This document shows, piece after piece, positions 1-5,309 of a DNA stretch of 5,309 bases (positions within the stretch are counted from its first letter, which is position 1; each line of letters begins with the position of its first letter). A model generated the notes under the pieces. The model was given only the letters and a program-made list of their open reading frames with translations, made no database searches and was not told the DNA's origin. The stretch spans positions 1 to 5,309 of the forward strand of contig QFOL01000272.1 in the NCBI GenBank assembly GCA_003241215.1. Direction: 5' to 3'. The translations under genes and the position numbers were made by a program. Source of the stretch: Agrobacterium fabrum (lineage in GTDB: Bacteria > Pseudomonadota > Alphaproteobacteria > Rhizobiales > Rhizobiaceae).

Positions 1-77
1 TCATCATCAACGGCAAGAAATACGCAGGAGACATGTCGGTTGAAACCATGTCGGCTGTCATCGACAAGCTGCTCTGA
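1..77 (+). CDS. DsbA-family thiol:disulfide oxidoreductase, C-terminal end only
   Basis: The frame starting at base 3 reads [20 protein letters not shown] and continues to a TGA at 75-77, giving 24 visible codons of a gene that begins upstream of the window. The pattern F/I-I-N-G-K-x-Y-x-G followed by a short amphipathic helix is the usual C-terminus of DsbA/thioredoxin-fold proteins: the last strand follows the cis-proline loop, then comes the closing helix. Such proteins exchange disulfides, usually in the periplasm. The CxxC active site and any signal peptide lie outside the window, so catalytic competence cannot be judged. From memory, a DsbA-like gene precedes smc in several Rhizobiaceae, which agrees with this reading. 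The gene ends in its own intrinsic terminator. Family assignment is fairly good; the exact member cannot be named. Confidence 0.75.
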   Translation, partial: IINGKKYAGDMSVETMSAVIDKLL

Positions 78-96
78 TCGCCGGACCCTGAAAGAA

Positions 97-130
97 ACGG
101 GCGGCGGATATGTCCGCACGCCCGTTTTTT
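97..130 (+). terminator. Intrinsic terminator after the DsbA-like gene
   Basis: The left arm ACGGGCG (97-103) plus GCGGA (104-108) pairs with TCCGC (113-117) plus CGCCCGT (119-125), around a TATG loop, with a single unpaired A at 118. The stem is about 12 bp, GC-rich, and is followed directly by a run of six T (125-130). This is a textbook Rho-independent terminator. An A-rich stretch (91-97) precedes it, so it could also work weakly on the opposite strand. It sits only 31 bp before the smc start codon. Confidence 0.9.
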
Positions 131-161
131 ATTGCCTGTTTTCTTGCCGGGGCGTGACGGC

Positions 162-3100
162 ATGAAGTTCAACAAGCTCCGCCTCGTCGGTTTCAAGTCT
201 TTCGTCGAACCTTCCGAATTCATCATCGAGCCGGGGCTTACCGGTGTCGTCGGGCCGAATGGCTGCGGCAAGTCCAATCTGGTCGAAGCGCTGCGCTGGG
301 TGATGGGCGAGAATTCCTACAAGAACATGCGCGCCTCCGGCATGGATGACGTCATCTTCTCCGGCTCCGGCAATCGCCCGGCCCGCAACACCGCCGAAGT
401 CGGCCTTTATCTCGACAATTCCGACCGCACCGCGCCTGCCGCCTTCAACGACGCCGATGAAATTCAGGTCACACGCCGCATCGAGCGCGAAAACGGCTCC
501 GTCTACCGTATCAACGGCAAGGAAGCCCGCGCCAAGGATGTGCAGCTTCTGTTTGCGGACGCCTCCACCGGCGCCCGCTCGCCCTCCATGGTGGGGCAGG
601 GCCGTATCGGCGAGCTCATCAATGCCAAGCCGCAGGCCCGCCGCCAGCTGCTGGAAGAGGCGGCCGGCATTTCCGGCCTGCATTCCCGCCGCCACGAAGC
701 CGAGCTTCGCCTGCGCGCCGCCGAGACCAATCTGGAGCGGCTGGAGGATGTGACCGCCCAGCTGGAAAGCCAGATCGAAAGCCTGAAGCGTCAGGCGCGG
801 CAGGCCAACCGTTTCAAGATGCTGTCAGCCGATATTCGCGCCCGCGAGGCGACCCTGTTGCACATCCGCTGGGTAGAGGCGAAGGAAGCCGAAGGCGAGG
901 CGGAAAGCGCGCTCAATCAGGCGACCAACATCGTCGCCGAAAAAGCGCAGGCGCAGATGGAAGCGGCCAAGCAGCAGGGCATCGCCAGCCTCAAACTGCC
1001 GGAGCTGCGCGAGGACGAGGCGAAAGTCGCCGCCGCCCTGCAACGCCTGCAGATCGCCCGCACCCAGCTGGATGACGAGGCAAATCGCCTTCTGCGCCGC
1101 CGCGACGAGCTGGCCCGCCGCCTGTCGCAGCTTGGCGAGGATATCGTCCGCGAGGAACGGCTTGTCTCGGACAATGCCCAGATACTCGCGCGGCTCGATG
1201 AGGAGGAGGCCGAGCTTCTCGAAATCCTCTCCGATTCCGGCCGTCATGCGGAAGAGATGCGCGAAGCCTTCGAAGCCGCCGCTGTCAAGCTGGCGGAAAG
1301 CGAAGCCATCTTCACCGTAATTACCGCCGAACGTGCCGAGGCATCCGCCGCTCGTCAGCAACTGGAGCGGGCGATCCGCGATCTTTCCGACCGCAAGCTG
1401 AGGCTGGAACGGCAATCGCAGGAAGCATCCGCCGAGATCGATGCCATCGACGAAAAACTCTCCGGCCTCCCCGATCCTTCCGAACGGCGCGAAGCGGTCG
1501 AGGCGGCGGAGATCGCGGTCGAGGATGCCCTGATCGTGGTGGAGGAAGCCGTCGCCGCCGTCGCCGAGGCCCGTTCCGCCGAAGCGCTGGCGCGCGCGCC
1601 GCTGGAAACGGCGCGGAACCGGCTGAACGCGCTGGACACGGAAGCGCGCACCATCACCAAGATCCTTGCCTCCAGCGCCGCCGCCAATGGCAGCTTTACG
1701 CCGGTGGCGGAGGAAATGACGGTGGAGCGTGGTTTCGAGGCGGCATTGGGTGCCGCCCTCGGCGATGATCTCGAAAGCCCGCTCGATCCCGCCGCGCCCG
1801 CCTATTGGGCCGGCAATGGCGATGGCGCGGATGATCCCGCCTTGCCTCAGGGCGCGACGCCGCTTCTGGATTATGCGCAGGCGCCGGAAGCCCTGCGCCG
1901 CGCTTTGGCGCAGATCGGTGTCGTCGCAAACACTGCGGAAGCCCTGCGCCTGCTGCCGCATCTGAAGGCCGGCCAGCGGCTGGTGACGCGCGAAGGCGCG
2001 TTGTTTCGTTGGGACGGTCACATTGCCAGCGCCGACGCGCCGGGTGCTGCAGCGCTTCGCCTGTCGCAGAAGAACCGCCTCGCTGAAATCGAGACCGAGC
2101 TGGATGAGGCCCGCTCCATTCTGGACGAGGCCGAAGACCAGCTTGCCGCGAAAACCGAAGATATTCGCAGCGGCGAATTGCGGCTTTCCGACGTGCGCGA
2201 GAGAAGCCGGCTTGCGACCCGCCATCTTGCCGAGGCGCGCGAGGCGCTGACCGCAGCCGAACGCGCCTCGGGCGATCTGCTGCGCCGTCGCGATATCGTG
2301 TCCGAAGCACTGAACCAGATCGGCGCGCAGATCGACGAAATCGCCGTTCAGGAAGAAAACGCCCGCATCGAAATCGAAGACGCGCCCGATCTTTCCATGC
2401 TGGATCTGCGGCTGCGCGAGAGCCAGCTTGAAGTCGCGACCGATCGCGGCCTTCTGGCGGAGGCCCGCGCCCGCCATGAGGGTGTAAGCCGCGAGGCGGA
2501 AAGCCGCCAGCGCAGAATTCAGGCGATAGGGCAGGAGCGCTCCACCTGGCAGTCGCGCGCAGCAAGTGCGGCCGATCACATCGCGACATTGCGCGAACGC
2601 GAGGAAGAGGCGCGCGAGGAAATCGCCGAGCTTGATATAGCGCCGGAGGAGTTCGACGAGAAACGCCGCAACCTCCTCAACGAATTGCAGAAGACCGAGG
2701 ACGCCCGCCGCGAGGCCGCCGACCGGCTGGCCGAGGCGGAAAACCTGCAACGCGCCGCCGACCGTGTGGCGGCAACGGCGCTTTCCGAACTGGCCGAAGC
2801 CCGCGAAAAGCGCGGCCGTGCCGAAGAACGGCTGGTCTCCGCTCGCGAAAAGCGGCAGGAAACCGAACACCGTATCCGCGAAACGCTGAATACCGAGCCG
2901 CATATGGCGTTCCGCCTGACTGGCCTCGGTCCCGACCAGCCGAAGCCCGATATTCGCGATGTCGAGCGCGATCTCGACCGGCTGAAGATCGAACGCGAGC
3001 GGCTTGGCGCGGTCAATCTGCGCGCCGAGGAAGAGCAGGCCGAGCTTTCCGCCAAGCTTGCGGCGCTGATCAAGGAACGCGACGACATCATCGACGCCGT

Positions 3101-3629
3101 GCGCAAGCTGCGCGCTGGAATCCAGAACCTCAACCGTGAAGGCCGCGAGAGGCTGATCGCCGCTTTCGATGTGGTCAATTCGCAGTTCCAGCGGCTGTTC
3201 ACCCATCTCTTCGGCGGCGGCACGGCGGAATTGCAGCTGATCGAATCCGACGATCCGCTGGAAGCGGGACTGGAAATCCTCGCCCGCCCGCCGGGCAAGA
3301 AACCGCAGACCATGACGCTGCTTTCCGGCGGCGAACAGGCGCTGACGGCCATGGCGCTGATCTTTGCGGTCTTCCTCACCAACCCCGCGCCCATCTGCGT
3401 GCTGGACGAGGTGGATGCGCCGCTCGACGACCACAATGTCGAGCGTTATTGCAACCTGATGGACGAGATGGTGGCCTCCACCGAAACCCGTTTCGTCATC
3501 ATCACCCACAATCCCATCACCATGGCGCGCATGAACCGCCTCTTCGGCGTCACCATGGCCGAGCAGGGCGTCTCGCAGCTGGTGTCGGTCGATTTGCAGA
3601 CTGCCGAGCAGCTGCGCGAAGCTGTCTGA
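162..3629 (+). CDS. smc: Chromosome segregation/condensation ATPase SMC
   Basis: This is a complete 1155-residue structural-maintenance-of-chromosomes protein, the ATPase core of the bacterial condensin. It organises and separates the chromosome, normally together with the kleisin ScpA and with ScpB, and in many bacteria is loaded at parS sites by ParB. Visible parts: N-terminal ATPase lobe beginning [14 protein letters not shown]; Walker [10 protein letters not shown] (residues 31-39); Q-loop [10 protein letters not shown] (Q146); a long heptad-type, charged coiled coil (about 165-505); a hinge (about 510-634); the returning coiled coil (about 640-945); the conserved [11 protein letters not shown] turn (948-958); ABC signature LLSGGEQ (1053-1059); Walker B CVLDEVD (D1082, E1083) with D-loop APLDD; and ITHN with the switch histidine H1116. 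Length is normal for the family (about 1150-1200). I chose ATG 162 because MKF(N)KL is the family start; the in-frame TTG at 132 lies beside the terminator U-run and would add ten non-conserved residues. The ribosome site is weak (GGGG at 149-152). The hinge lacks the usual glycine-rich end; otherwise all ATPase residues are intact. Confidence 0.97.
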   Translation: MKFNKLRLVGFKSFVEPSEFIIEPGLTGVVGPNGCGKSNLVEALRWVMGENSYKNMRASGMDDVIFSGSGNRPARNTAEVGLYLDNSDRTAPAAFNDADEIQVTRRIERENGSVYRINGKEARAKDVQLLFADASTGARSPSMVGQGRIGELINAKPQARRQLLEEAAGISGLHSRRHEAELRLRAAETNLERLEDVTAQLESQIESLKRQARQANRFKMLSADIRAREATLLHIRWVEAKEAEGEAESALNQATNIVAEKAQAQMEAAKQQGIASLKLPELREDEAKVAAALQRLQIARTQLDDEANRLLRRRDELARRLSQLGEDIVREERLVSDNAQILARLDEEEAELLEILSDSGRHAEEMREAFEAAAVKLAESEAIFTVITAERAEASAARQQLERAIRDLSDRKLRLERQSQEASAEIDAIDEKLSGLPDPSERREAVEAAEIAVEDALIVVEEAVAAVAEARSAEALARAPLETARNRLNALDTEARTITKILASSAAANGSFTPVAEEMTVERGFEAALGAALGDDLESPLDPAAPAYWAGNGDGADDPALPQGATPLLDYAQAPEALRRALAQIGVVANTAEALRLLPHLKAGQRLVTREGALFRWDGHIASADAPGAAALRLSQKNRLAEIETELDEARSILDEAEDQLAAKTEDIRSGELRLSDVRERSRLATRHLAEAREALTAAERASGDLLRRRDIVSEALNQIGAQIDEIAVQEENARIEIEDAPDLSMLDLRLRESQLEVATDRGLLAEARARHEGVSREAESRQRRIQAIGQERSTWQSRAASAADHIATLREREEEAREEIAELDIAPEEFDEKRRNLLNELQKTEDARREAADRLAEAENLQRAADRVAATALSELAEAREKRGRAEERLVSAREKRQETEHRIRETLNTEPHMAFRLTGLGPDQPKPDIRDVERDLDRLKIERERLGAVNLRAEEEQAELSAKLAALIKERDDIIDAVRKLRAGIQNLNREGRERLIAAFDVVNSQFQRLFTHLFGGGTAELQLIESDDPLEAGLEILARPPGKKPQTMTLLSGGEQALTAMALIFAVFLTNPAPICVLDEVDAPLDDHNVERYCNLMDEMVASTETRFVIITHNPITMARMNRLFGVTMAEQGVSQLVSVDLQTAEQLREAV

Positions 3630-3633
3630 GGCG

Positions 3634-3661
3634 GCCGGTTCGGGGCCCGGCCCCGGCTTTT
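3634..3661 (+). terminator. Probable smc terminator
   Basis: Five bases after the smc stop codon there is a GC-rich dyad: GCCGG (3634-3638) can pair with CCGGC (3653-3657), or alternatively CGGGG (3641-3645) with CCCCG (3651-3655). It is followed by TTTT (3658-3661). The fold is ambiguous and the T-run is short, so termination may be incomplete, but position and composition fit a smc terminator. Confidence 0.6.
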
Positions 3662-3687
3662 GCTCAATGTCAATTTATCTTGCCGTA

Positions 3688-3731
3688 TCACCCATTCGGG
3701 TGAGCGACAATGTGCGGTATTTTGCTATGTT
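3688..3731 (+). promoter_or_regulatory. Candidate promoter of the intergenic small RNA, with adjacent dyad
   Basis: GCGACA (3704-3709) and TATGTT (3726-3731, in the context GCTATGTTT) are separated by 16 bp. They resemble a sigma-70-type promoter: GACA matches the second part of the -35 box, and the alphaproteobacterial -10 box is loosely conserved. A start would be expected near 3738. Directly upstream lies a perfect 6-bp dyad, TCACCC-ATTC-GGGTGA (3688-3703), which abuts the -35 box and could be an operator. The octamer ATTCGGGT recurs at 3694-3701 and 3743-3750, one copy on each side of the proposed promoter. All of this is inferred from pattern; no consensus scan was run. Confidence 0.35.
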
Positions 3732-3737
3732 TTCTAA

Positions 3738-3836
3738 AAGCAATTCGGGTTTTCTTCAGACCCCACCATCCGGTTTCCTGTACCGGATGGAATGCCTTGC
3801 GAGGCCGCTGCCGTGGCCTCGCAAGGCTTTCTTTTT
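3738..3836 (+). ncRNA. Candidate independent small RNA with two perfect hairpins and U-run
   Basis: The predicted transcript is about 99 nt, starting near 3738. It would have an unstructured pyrimidine-rich 5' part (about 3744-3764, including TTTTCTTCAGACCCC). Then come hairpin 1, CCATCCGGT (3766-3774) with ACCGGATGG (3782-3790), 9 bp without mismatch and a 7-nt loop; and hairpin 2, GCCTTGCGAGGCC (3794-3806) with GGCCTCGCAAGGC (3815-3827), 13 bp without mismatch and an 8-nt loop, followed by TTTCTTTTT (3828-3836). Hairpin 2 is a very strong terminator, yet no gene ends there: smc stopped about 165 bp earlier and has its own terminator. Free-standing terminators of this kind usually mark trans-acting sRNAs in rhizobial intergenic regions. 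The C-rich single-stranded stretch could pair with Shine-Dalgarno sequences. I cannot assign it to a named family. The alternative is a second, back-up terminator for smc read-through. A short reading frame over this stretch shows no protein-like character. Confidence 0.5.
3794..3836 (+). terminator. Strong intrinsic terminator (3' end of candidate sRNA)
   Basis: A perfect 13-bp GC-rich stem (3794-3806 with 3815-3827) with an 8-nt loop is followed by nine bases that are T except for one C (3828-3836). It terminates + strand transcripts. The minus-strand side has no U-run, so it should not terminate the convergent VOC gene. Confidence 0.9.
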
Positions 3837-3861
3837 CGGCTGAAGAATACGGGCGGGCTCC

Positions 3862-3974
3862 CTCATTCCGGTGCTTGTCACAGGAACCCAGCCAGCCCAA
3901 GTCCTTGGCTGAAAAGAGTCTCCCGCCGCGCAGACGCGTGTCGACCGGATTCCTGTGACAAGCACAGGAATGAG
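3862..3974. repeat. 113-bp palindromic intergenic repeat, RIME-like
   Basis: The left end CTCATTCCGGTGCTTGTCAC... (from 3862) is an inverted copy of the right end ...GACAAGCACAGGAATGAG (to 3974); about 28 of 32 bases match. Each end is also a hairpin by itself. The right one is ATTCCTGTG (3949-3957)-ACAAG-CACAGGAAT (3963-3971), 9 bp perfect. The left one is TTCCGGTG (3866-3873)-CTTGT-CACAGGAA (3879-3886), with one mismatch. Between them lies a smaller bulged stem, GCCCAAG-TC-CTTGGC (about 3894-3909), and a GC-rich piece with ACGCGT. From memory, the CACAGGAAT-type ends recur between genes in Agrobacterium/Rhizobium, and two large palindromes in roughly 110 bp is the described form of the RIME family. 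The element contains no gene and sits between convergent genes. Membership in RIME is likely but not verified. Confidence 0.7.
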
Positions 3975-3984
3975 TAAGGGGGGC

Positions 3985-4068
3985 GGTGAGGCTCTGTAGT
4001 GTTCGGACGAAGCTGTGTGAGCATTTTTTATGGCACCCGCTTCGCATCGAGCCTATGGACCACTCACC
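3985..4068. repeat. Nested short inverted repeats at the 3' end of the VOC gene
   Basis: AGGCTC (3989-3994) is matched by GAGCCT (4049-4054), and inside it CGAAGC (4008-4013) by GCTTCG (4039-4044). A competing pair is GGTGAG (3985-3990) with CTCACC (4063-4068), the latter overlapping the VOC stop codon. An isolated T6 (4025-4030) lies in the loop. No normal terminator for the minus-strand gene is visible, so this fold or the neighbouring palindromic element may end its transcript. The pairs are only 6 bp and could be chance. Confidence 0.3.
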
Positions 4069-5035
4069 CCGGCACCAGCCGCAGCCGTGTGCCCCAGGGG
4101 TCTATCGCCTCTACCACTTCGTTCTCCATCTCCACCAGCACATAACCGGCGGCCCGCAGCCGCGTCTTCTGGGCTTCCAGATCGGCGGGATCGCGAATGG
4201 TGAGGGAAAACCAGTCGAGGCCGGTCTCCATGGCGTTGCGTTCCTTCGCGCCGCGGCTGTTCCACGTATTCACCGCCAGATGATGGTGATAGCCGCCGGA
4301 AGAGAGGAAGGACGCATCCGAACGTGCATCCTGTGTCGGTTGCAGGCCGACGGCCGCTTCGTAAAAGGCGCGGGCGGCGGCGATTTCGCCGACCCGCAGG
4401 TGAACATGCCCGATGCGCATTCCCGGCGGGGCGGCCTCGTAATGGCTGGTTTTGGTGTCGGTGAGGGCCACGAGATCATCGACATCGAGCGGTTCGGTAC
4501 CCATTTTCACCACCCGGCCGCTCCAGACCCAGGTGTCCTTCGGCCGGTCGCTGTAAACCTCGATGCCGTTGCCCTCGGGATCGTTGAGATAGATCGCCTC
4601 GCTGACATTGTGATCGGCAAAACCTGAAAGCGGTACCTGCCTGAGCGCCGCATGCACCAGCCAGCGCGCCAGATCCTTGCGGGAGGGCATCAGATAGGCG
4701 ATGTGGAACAGGCCGGCGGAGGTGGGGCTTTCGAAATCTGCCGCCGGTTTGTGCACGAGATCGAGCAGCGGCACGGTGCCGACGCCAAGCGTCACACCCC
4801 TTGCCGTACGCTCCACCTCGTTCATGCCAAGCACCGAACGATAATATTCAATCATCTGGTCGAGATCGCGCACCCGCAGCGCCGCCTGGCCGATATGCAT
4901 CGGCGTCGTTAAGGCGAAGGGCAGGGCGGCATTTGCGGGGGCGGCGCCCCCCTCGGCTTTGAGCGCGCCGGCAAGGGCGGTGGCGGCACAGGAAATTCCG
5001 GCAAATTTCAACGTATGGCGGCGGGTAAATTGCAT
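4064..5035 (-). CDS. Two-domain VOC (glyoxalase/dioxygenase superfamily) protein, CatE-like, with Tat-type signal
   Basis: The product has 323 residues. Residues 1-45 look like a twin-arginine export signal: TRRHTLK (R5-R6), a hydrophobic stretch about 10-24, then an Ala-rich region with possible AxA cleavage near 34-37. Two vicinal-oxygen-chelate domains follow, about 46-163 and 207-321. The sequence resembles Bacillus subtilis CatE (catechol 2,3-dioxygenase family) from the start of the first domain: IGQAALRVRDL, GLFHIAYLMPSRKDLA, DHNVSEAIYLNDPEGNGIEVYSDRP, IGHVHLRV, GGYHHHLAVNTW. Candidate metal ligands are H111 and E159 in domain 1 and H210 and H252 in domain 2; the matching positions Q50 and R319 are not ligands. 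A dioxygenase or other metal-dependent activity is therefore plausible, but the substrate is unknown. ATG 5035 is chosen because AAAGAGA (5042-5048) lies 6 bp upstream; an internal Met46 (codon at 4898-4900) would give a cytoplasmic form but has no visible ribosome site. The gene is divergent from ppdK and convergent with smc. The family call is strong, the export call moderate. Confidence 0.9.
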   Translation of the reverse strand: MQFTRRHTLKFAGISCAATALAGALKAEGGAAPANAALPFALTTPMHIGQAALRVRDLDQMIEYYRSVLGMNEVERTARGVTLGVGTVPLLDLVHKPAADFESPTSAGLFHIAYLMPSRKDLARWLVHAALRQVPLSGFADHNVSEAIYLNDPEGNGIEVYSDRPKDTWVWSGRVVKMGTEPLDVDDLVALTDTKTSHYEAAPPGMRIGHVHLRVGEIAAARAFYEAAVGLQPTQDARSDASFLSSGGYHHHLAVNTWNSRGAKERNAMETGLDWFSLTIRDPADLEAQKTRLRAAGYVLVEMENEVVEAIDPWGTRLRLVPG

Positions 5036-5041
5036 GAATAA

Positions 5042-5048
5042 TCTCTTT
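5042..5048 (-). promoter_or_regulatory. Ribosome binding site of the VOC gene
   Basis: On the minus strand AAAGAGA stands 6 nt before ATG 5035. It supports the long start that includes the twin-arginine signal over the internal Met46, which has no purine-rich stretch before it. Confidence 0.6.
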
Positions 5049-5086
5049 GCGGCGATTTGAATGGCTTAGGCAACACTCCGTTTCAG

Positions 5087-5103
5087 CGCATTACACGAAT
5101 GCG
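5087..5103. promoter_or_regulatory. Small dyad upstream of the VOC gene
   Basis: CGCATT (5087-5092) and AATGCG (5098-5103) form a 6-bp dyad around ACACG. It lies about 50 bp upstream of the VOC start. On the minus strand a -35-like TTGACG (5101-5106) overlaps it, without a convincing -10 box at normal spacing. It could be an operator or chance. Confidence 0.25.
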
Positions 5104-5126
5104 TCAATCATGCCGTTATTTGGATT

Positions 5127-5158
5127 TTGCGGCAATTCTGGCGCGCAATTTGCCGCAA
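5127..5158. promoter_or_regulatory. Paired palindromic sites, probable operator between the VOC gene and ppdK
   Basis: TTGCGGCAA (5127-5135) and TTGCCGCAA (5150-5158) are exact inverted copies, and each is itself an odd palindrome (TTGC-n-GCAA). Their centres are 23 bp apart, about two helical turns. The core TTGCGGC occurs again at 5047-5053, just before the VOC start, and at 5188-5194, ahead of ppdK. Duplicated palindromes on one face of the helix in a divergent promoter region are typical of a dimeric regulator that binds cooperatively. The regulator is unknown and no clear -35/-10 pair could be fixed next to it. Confidence 0.45.
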
Positions 5159-5182
5159 TTATGCTGCACTGCGATGTAAACT

Positions 5183-5207
5183 GCATGTTGCGGCGTTTCC
5201 AACATGC
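5183..5207. promoter_or_regulatory. 8-bp inverted repeat in the ppdK upstream region
   Basis: GCATGTTG (5183-5190) and CAACATGC (5200-5207) are perfect inverted copies around a 9-nt spacer, which includes part of a TTGCGGC copy. It lies 56 bp before the ppdK start, so it could be an operator or, if transcribed, a leader hairpin. Confidence 0.35.
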
Positions 5208-5250
5208 CGGCAATGCTGTAGATGATAGAAAAATGACAACGCTTCTGGGT

Positions 5251-5256
5251 GGAGAG
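5251..5256 (+). promoter_or_regulatory. Ribosome binding site of ppdK
   Basis: GGAGAG ends 6 nt before ATG 5263 and so selects this start. An in-frame ATG at 5233 would add ten residues (MTTLLGGERG) but has only a weak A-rich stretch before it. Confidence 0.8.
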
Positions 5257-5262
5257 CGTGGA

Positions 5263-5309
5263 ATGAAAAAATGGGTTTATACCTTCGGCAACGGTGCTGC
5301 CGAAGGCAG
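5263..5309 (+). CDS. ppdK: Pyruvate, phosphate dikinase, N-terminal start only
   Basis: Only 15 full codons are present, MKKWVYTFGNGAAEG, running off the window end. This matches the very conserved beginning of bacterial PPDK (M-x-K-W-V-Y-x-F-G-x-G-x-A-x-G), where the strand and glycine-rich turn open the ATP-grasp nucleotide-binding domain. The enzyme interconverts pyruvate, ATP and phosphate with PEP, AMP and pyrophosphate in the cytoplasm; in rhizobia it contributes to PEP supply. The start is set by GGAGAG 6 nt upstream. The upstream region carries paired palindromes that may control it. The phosphohistidine and PEP-binding domains lie beyond the window. Confidence 0.88.
   Translation, partial: MKKWVYTFGNGAAEG

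Noticed and set aside
132..161. Upstream in-frame TTG start for smc
   Set aside because: It begins two bases after the terminator T-run, has no ribosome site, and adds ten residues that are not part of the family start.
1696..2589. Second long minus-strand frame rich in Arg and Pro
   Set aside because: Shadow of smc in another frame; its low-complexity Arg/Pro/Ala composition is typical of GC-rich out-of-frame translation.
825..3509. Very long open frame (894 codons) on the minus strand opposite smc
   Set aside because: It lies entirely antisense to smc, whose motifs are certain. High GC with strong third-position bias leaves few stops on the opposite strand, and the translation has no recognisable domain.
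3680..3708. TTGCCG as -35 box of an upstream sRNA promoter
   Set aside because: At 16-18 bp spacing there is no acceptable -10 box; the GCGACA/TATGTT pair is better.
3710..3958. Small + strand frame with Cys and Arg across the sRNA and repeat element
   Set aside because: It runs through two perfect hairpins, a terminator and the palindromic repeat, has no ribosome site, and shows no protein-like pattern.
3986..4627. + strand frame of 213 codons
   Set aside because: Antisense to the VOC gene, whose two domains match a known family on the minus strand.
5233..5262. Earlier in-frame ATG for ppdK
   Set aside because: GGAGAG lies 6 nt before ATG 5263, and the conserved PPDK start begins there; the extra residues have no counterpart in the family.

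Overview
The window is chromosomal DNA from an alphaproteobacterium. The most likely source is the Rhizobiaceae, in the Agrobacterium/Rhizobium group. The reasons are the high GC with strong third-position bias, an SMC protein with the alphaproteobacterial style of hinge, a pyruvate phosphate dikinase start of the rhizobial type, and a palindromic intergenic element that resembles the Rhizobium intergenic mosaic repeats (RIME). The genus is inferred from memory of these families, not from a database search.

Layout. Bases 1-77 hold the last 24 codons of a DsbA/thioredoxin-family gene, closed by a strong intrinsic terminator (97-130). Only 31 bp later begins smc (162-3629, + strand), a complete 1155-residue chromosome-organising ATPase that fills most of the window. 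A 434-bp gene-free stretch follows (3630-4063). In order it holds a probable smc terminator, a promoter-like pair of boxes with two perfect hairpins and a U-run (best read as an independent small RNA, about 3738-3836), a 113-bp palindromic repeat element (3862-3974), and a set of nested short inverted repeats. On the minus strand, convergent with smc, lies a gene for a two-domain VOC (vicinal oxygen chelate) protein of the CatE type (4064-5035), which carries an N-terminal twin-arginine-like signal. A 227-bp divergent intergenic region (5036-5262) separates it from the first 15 codons of pyruvate phosphate dikinase (ppdK, 5263 onward, + strand). That region contains two identical 9-bp palindromes spaced 23 bp apart, which look like an operator.

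Function. The protein-coding genes do not form one pathway: smc is a housekeeping chromosome gene, ppdK belongs to pyruvate/PEP metabolism, and the VOC protein is an orphan possibly exported enzyme. The least explained parts are the intergenic ones: the candidate sRNA, the repeat element and the paired operator-like sites. I saw no tRNA, rRNA, CRISPR array, insertion sequence or phage gene. Nothing here looks like a new defence or mobile system.
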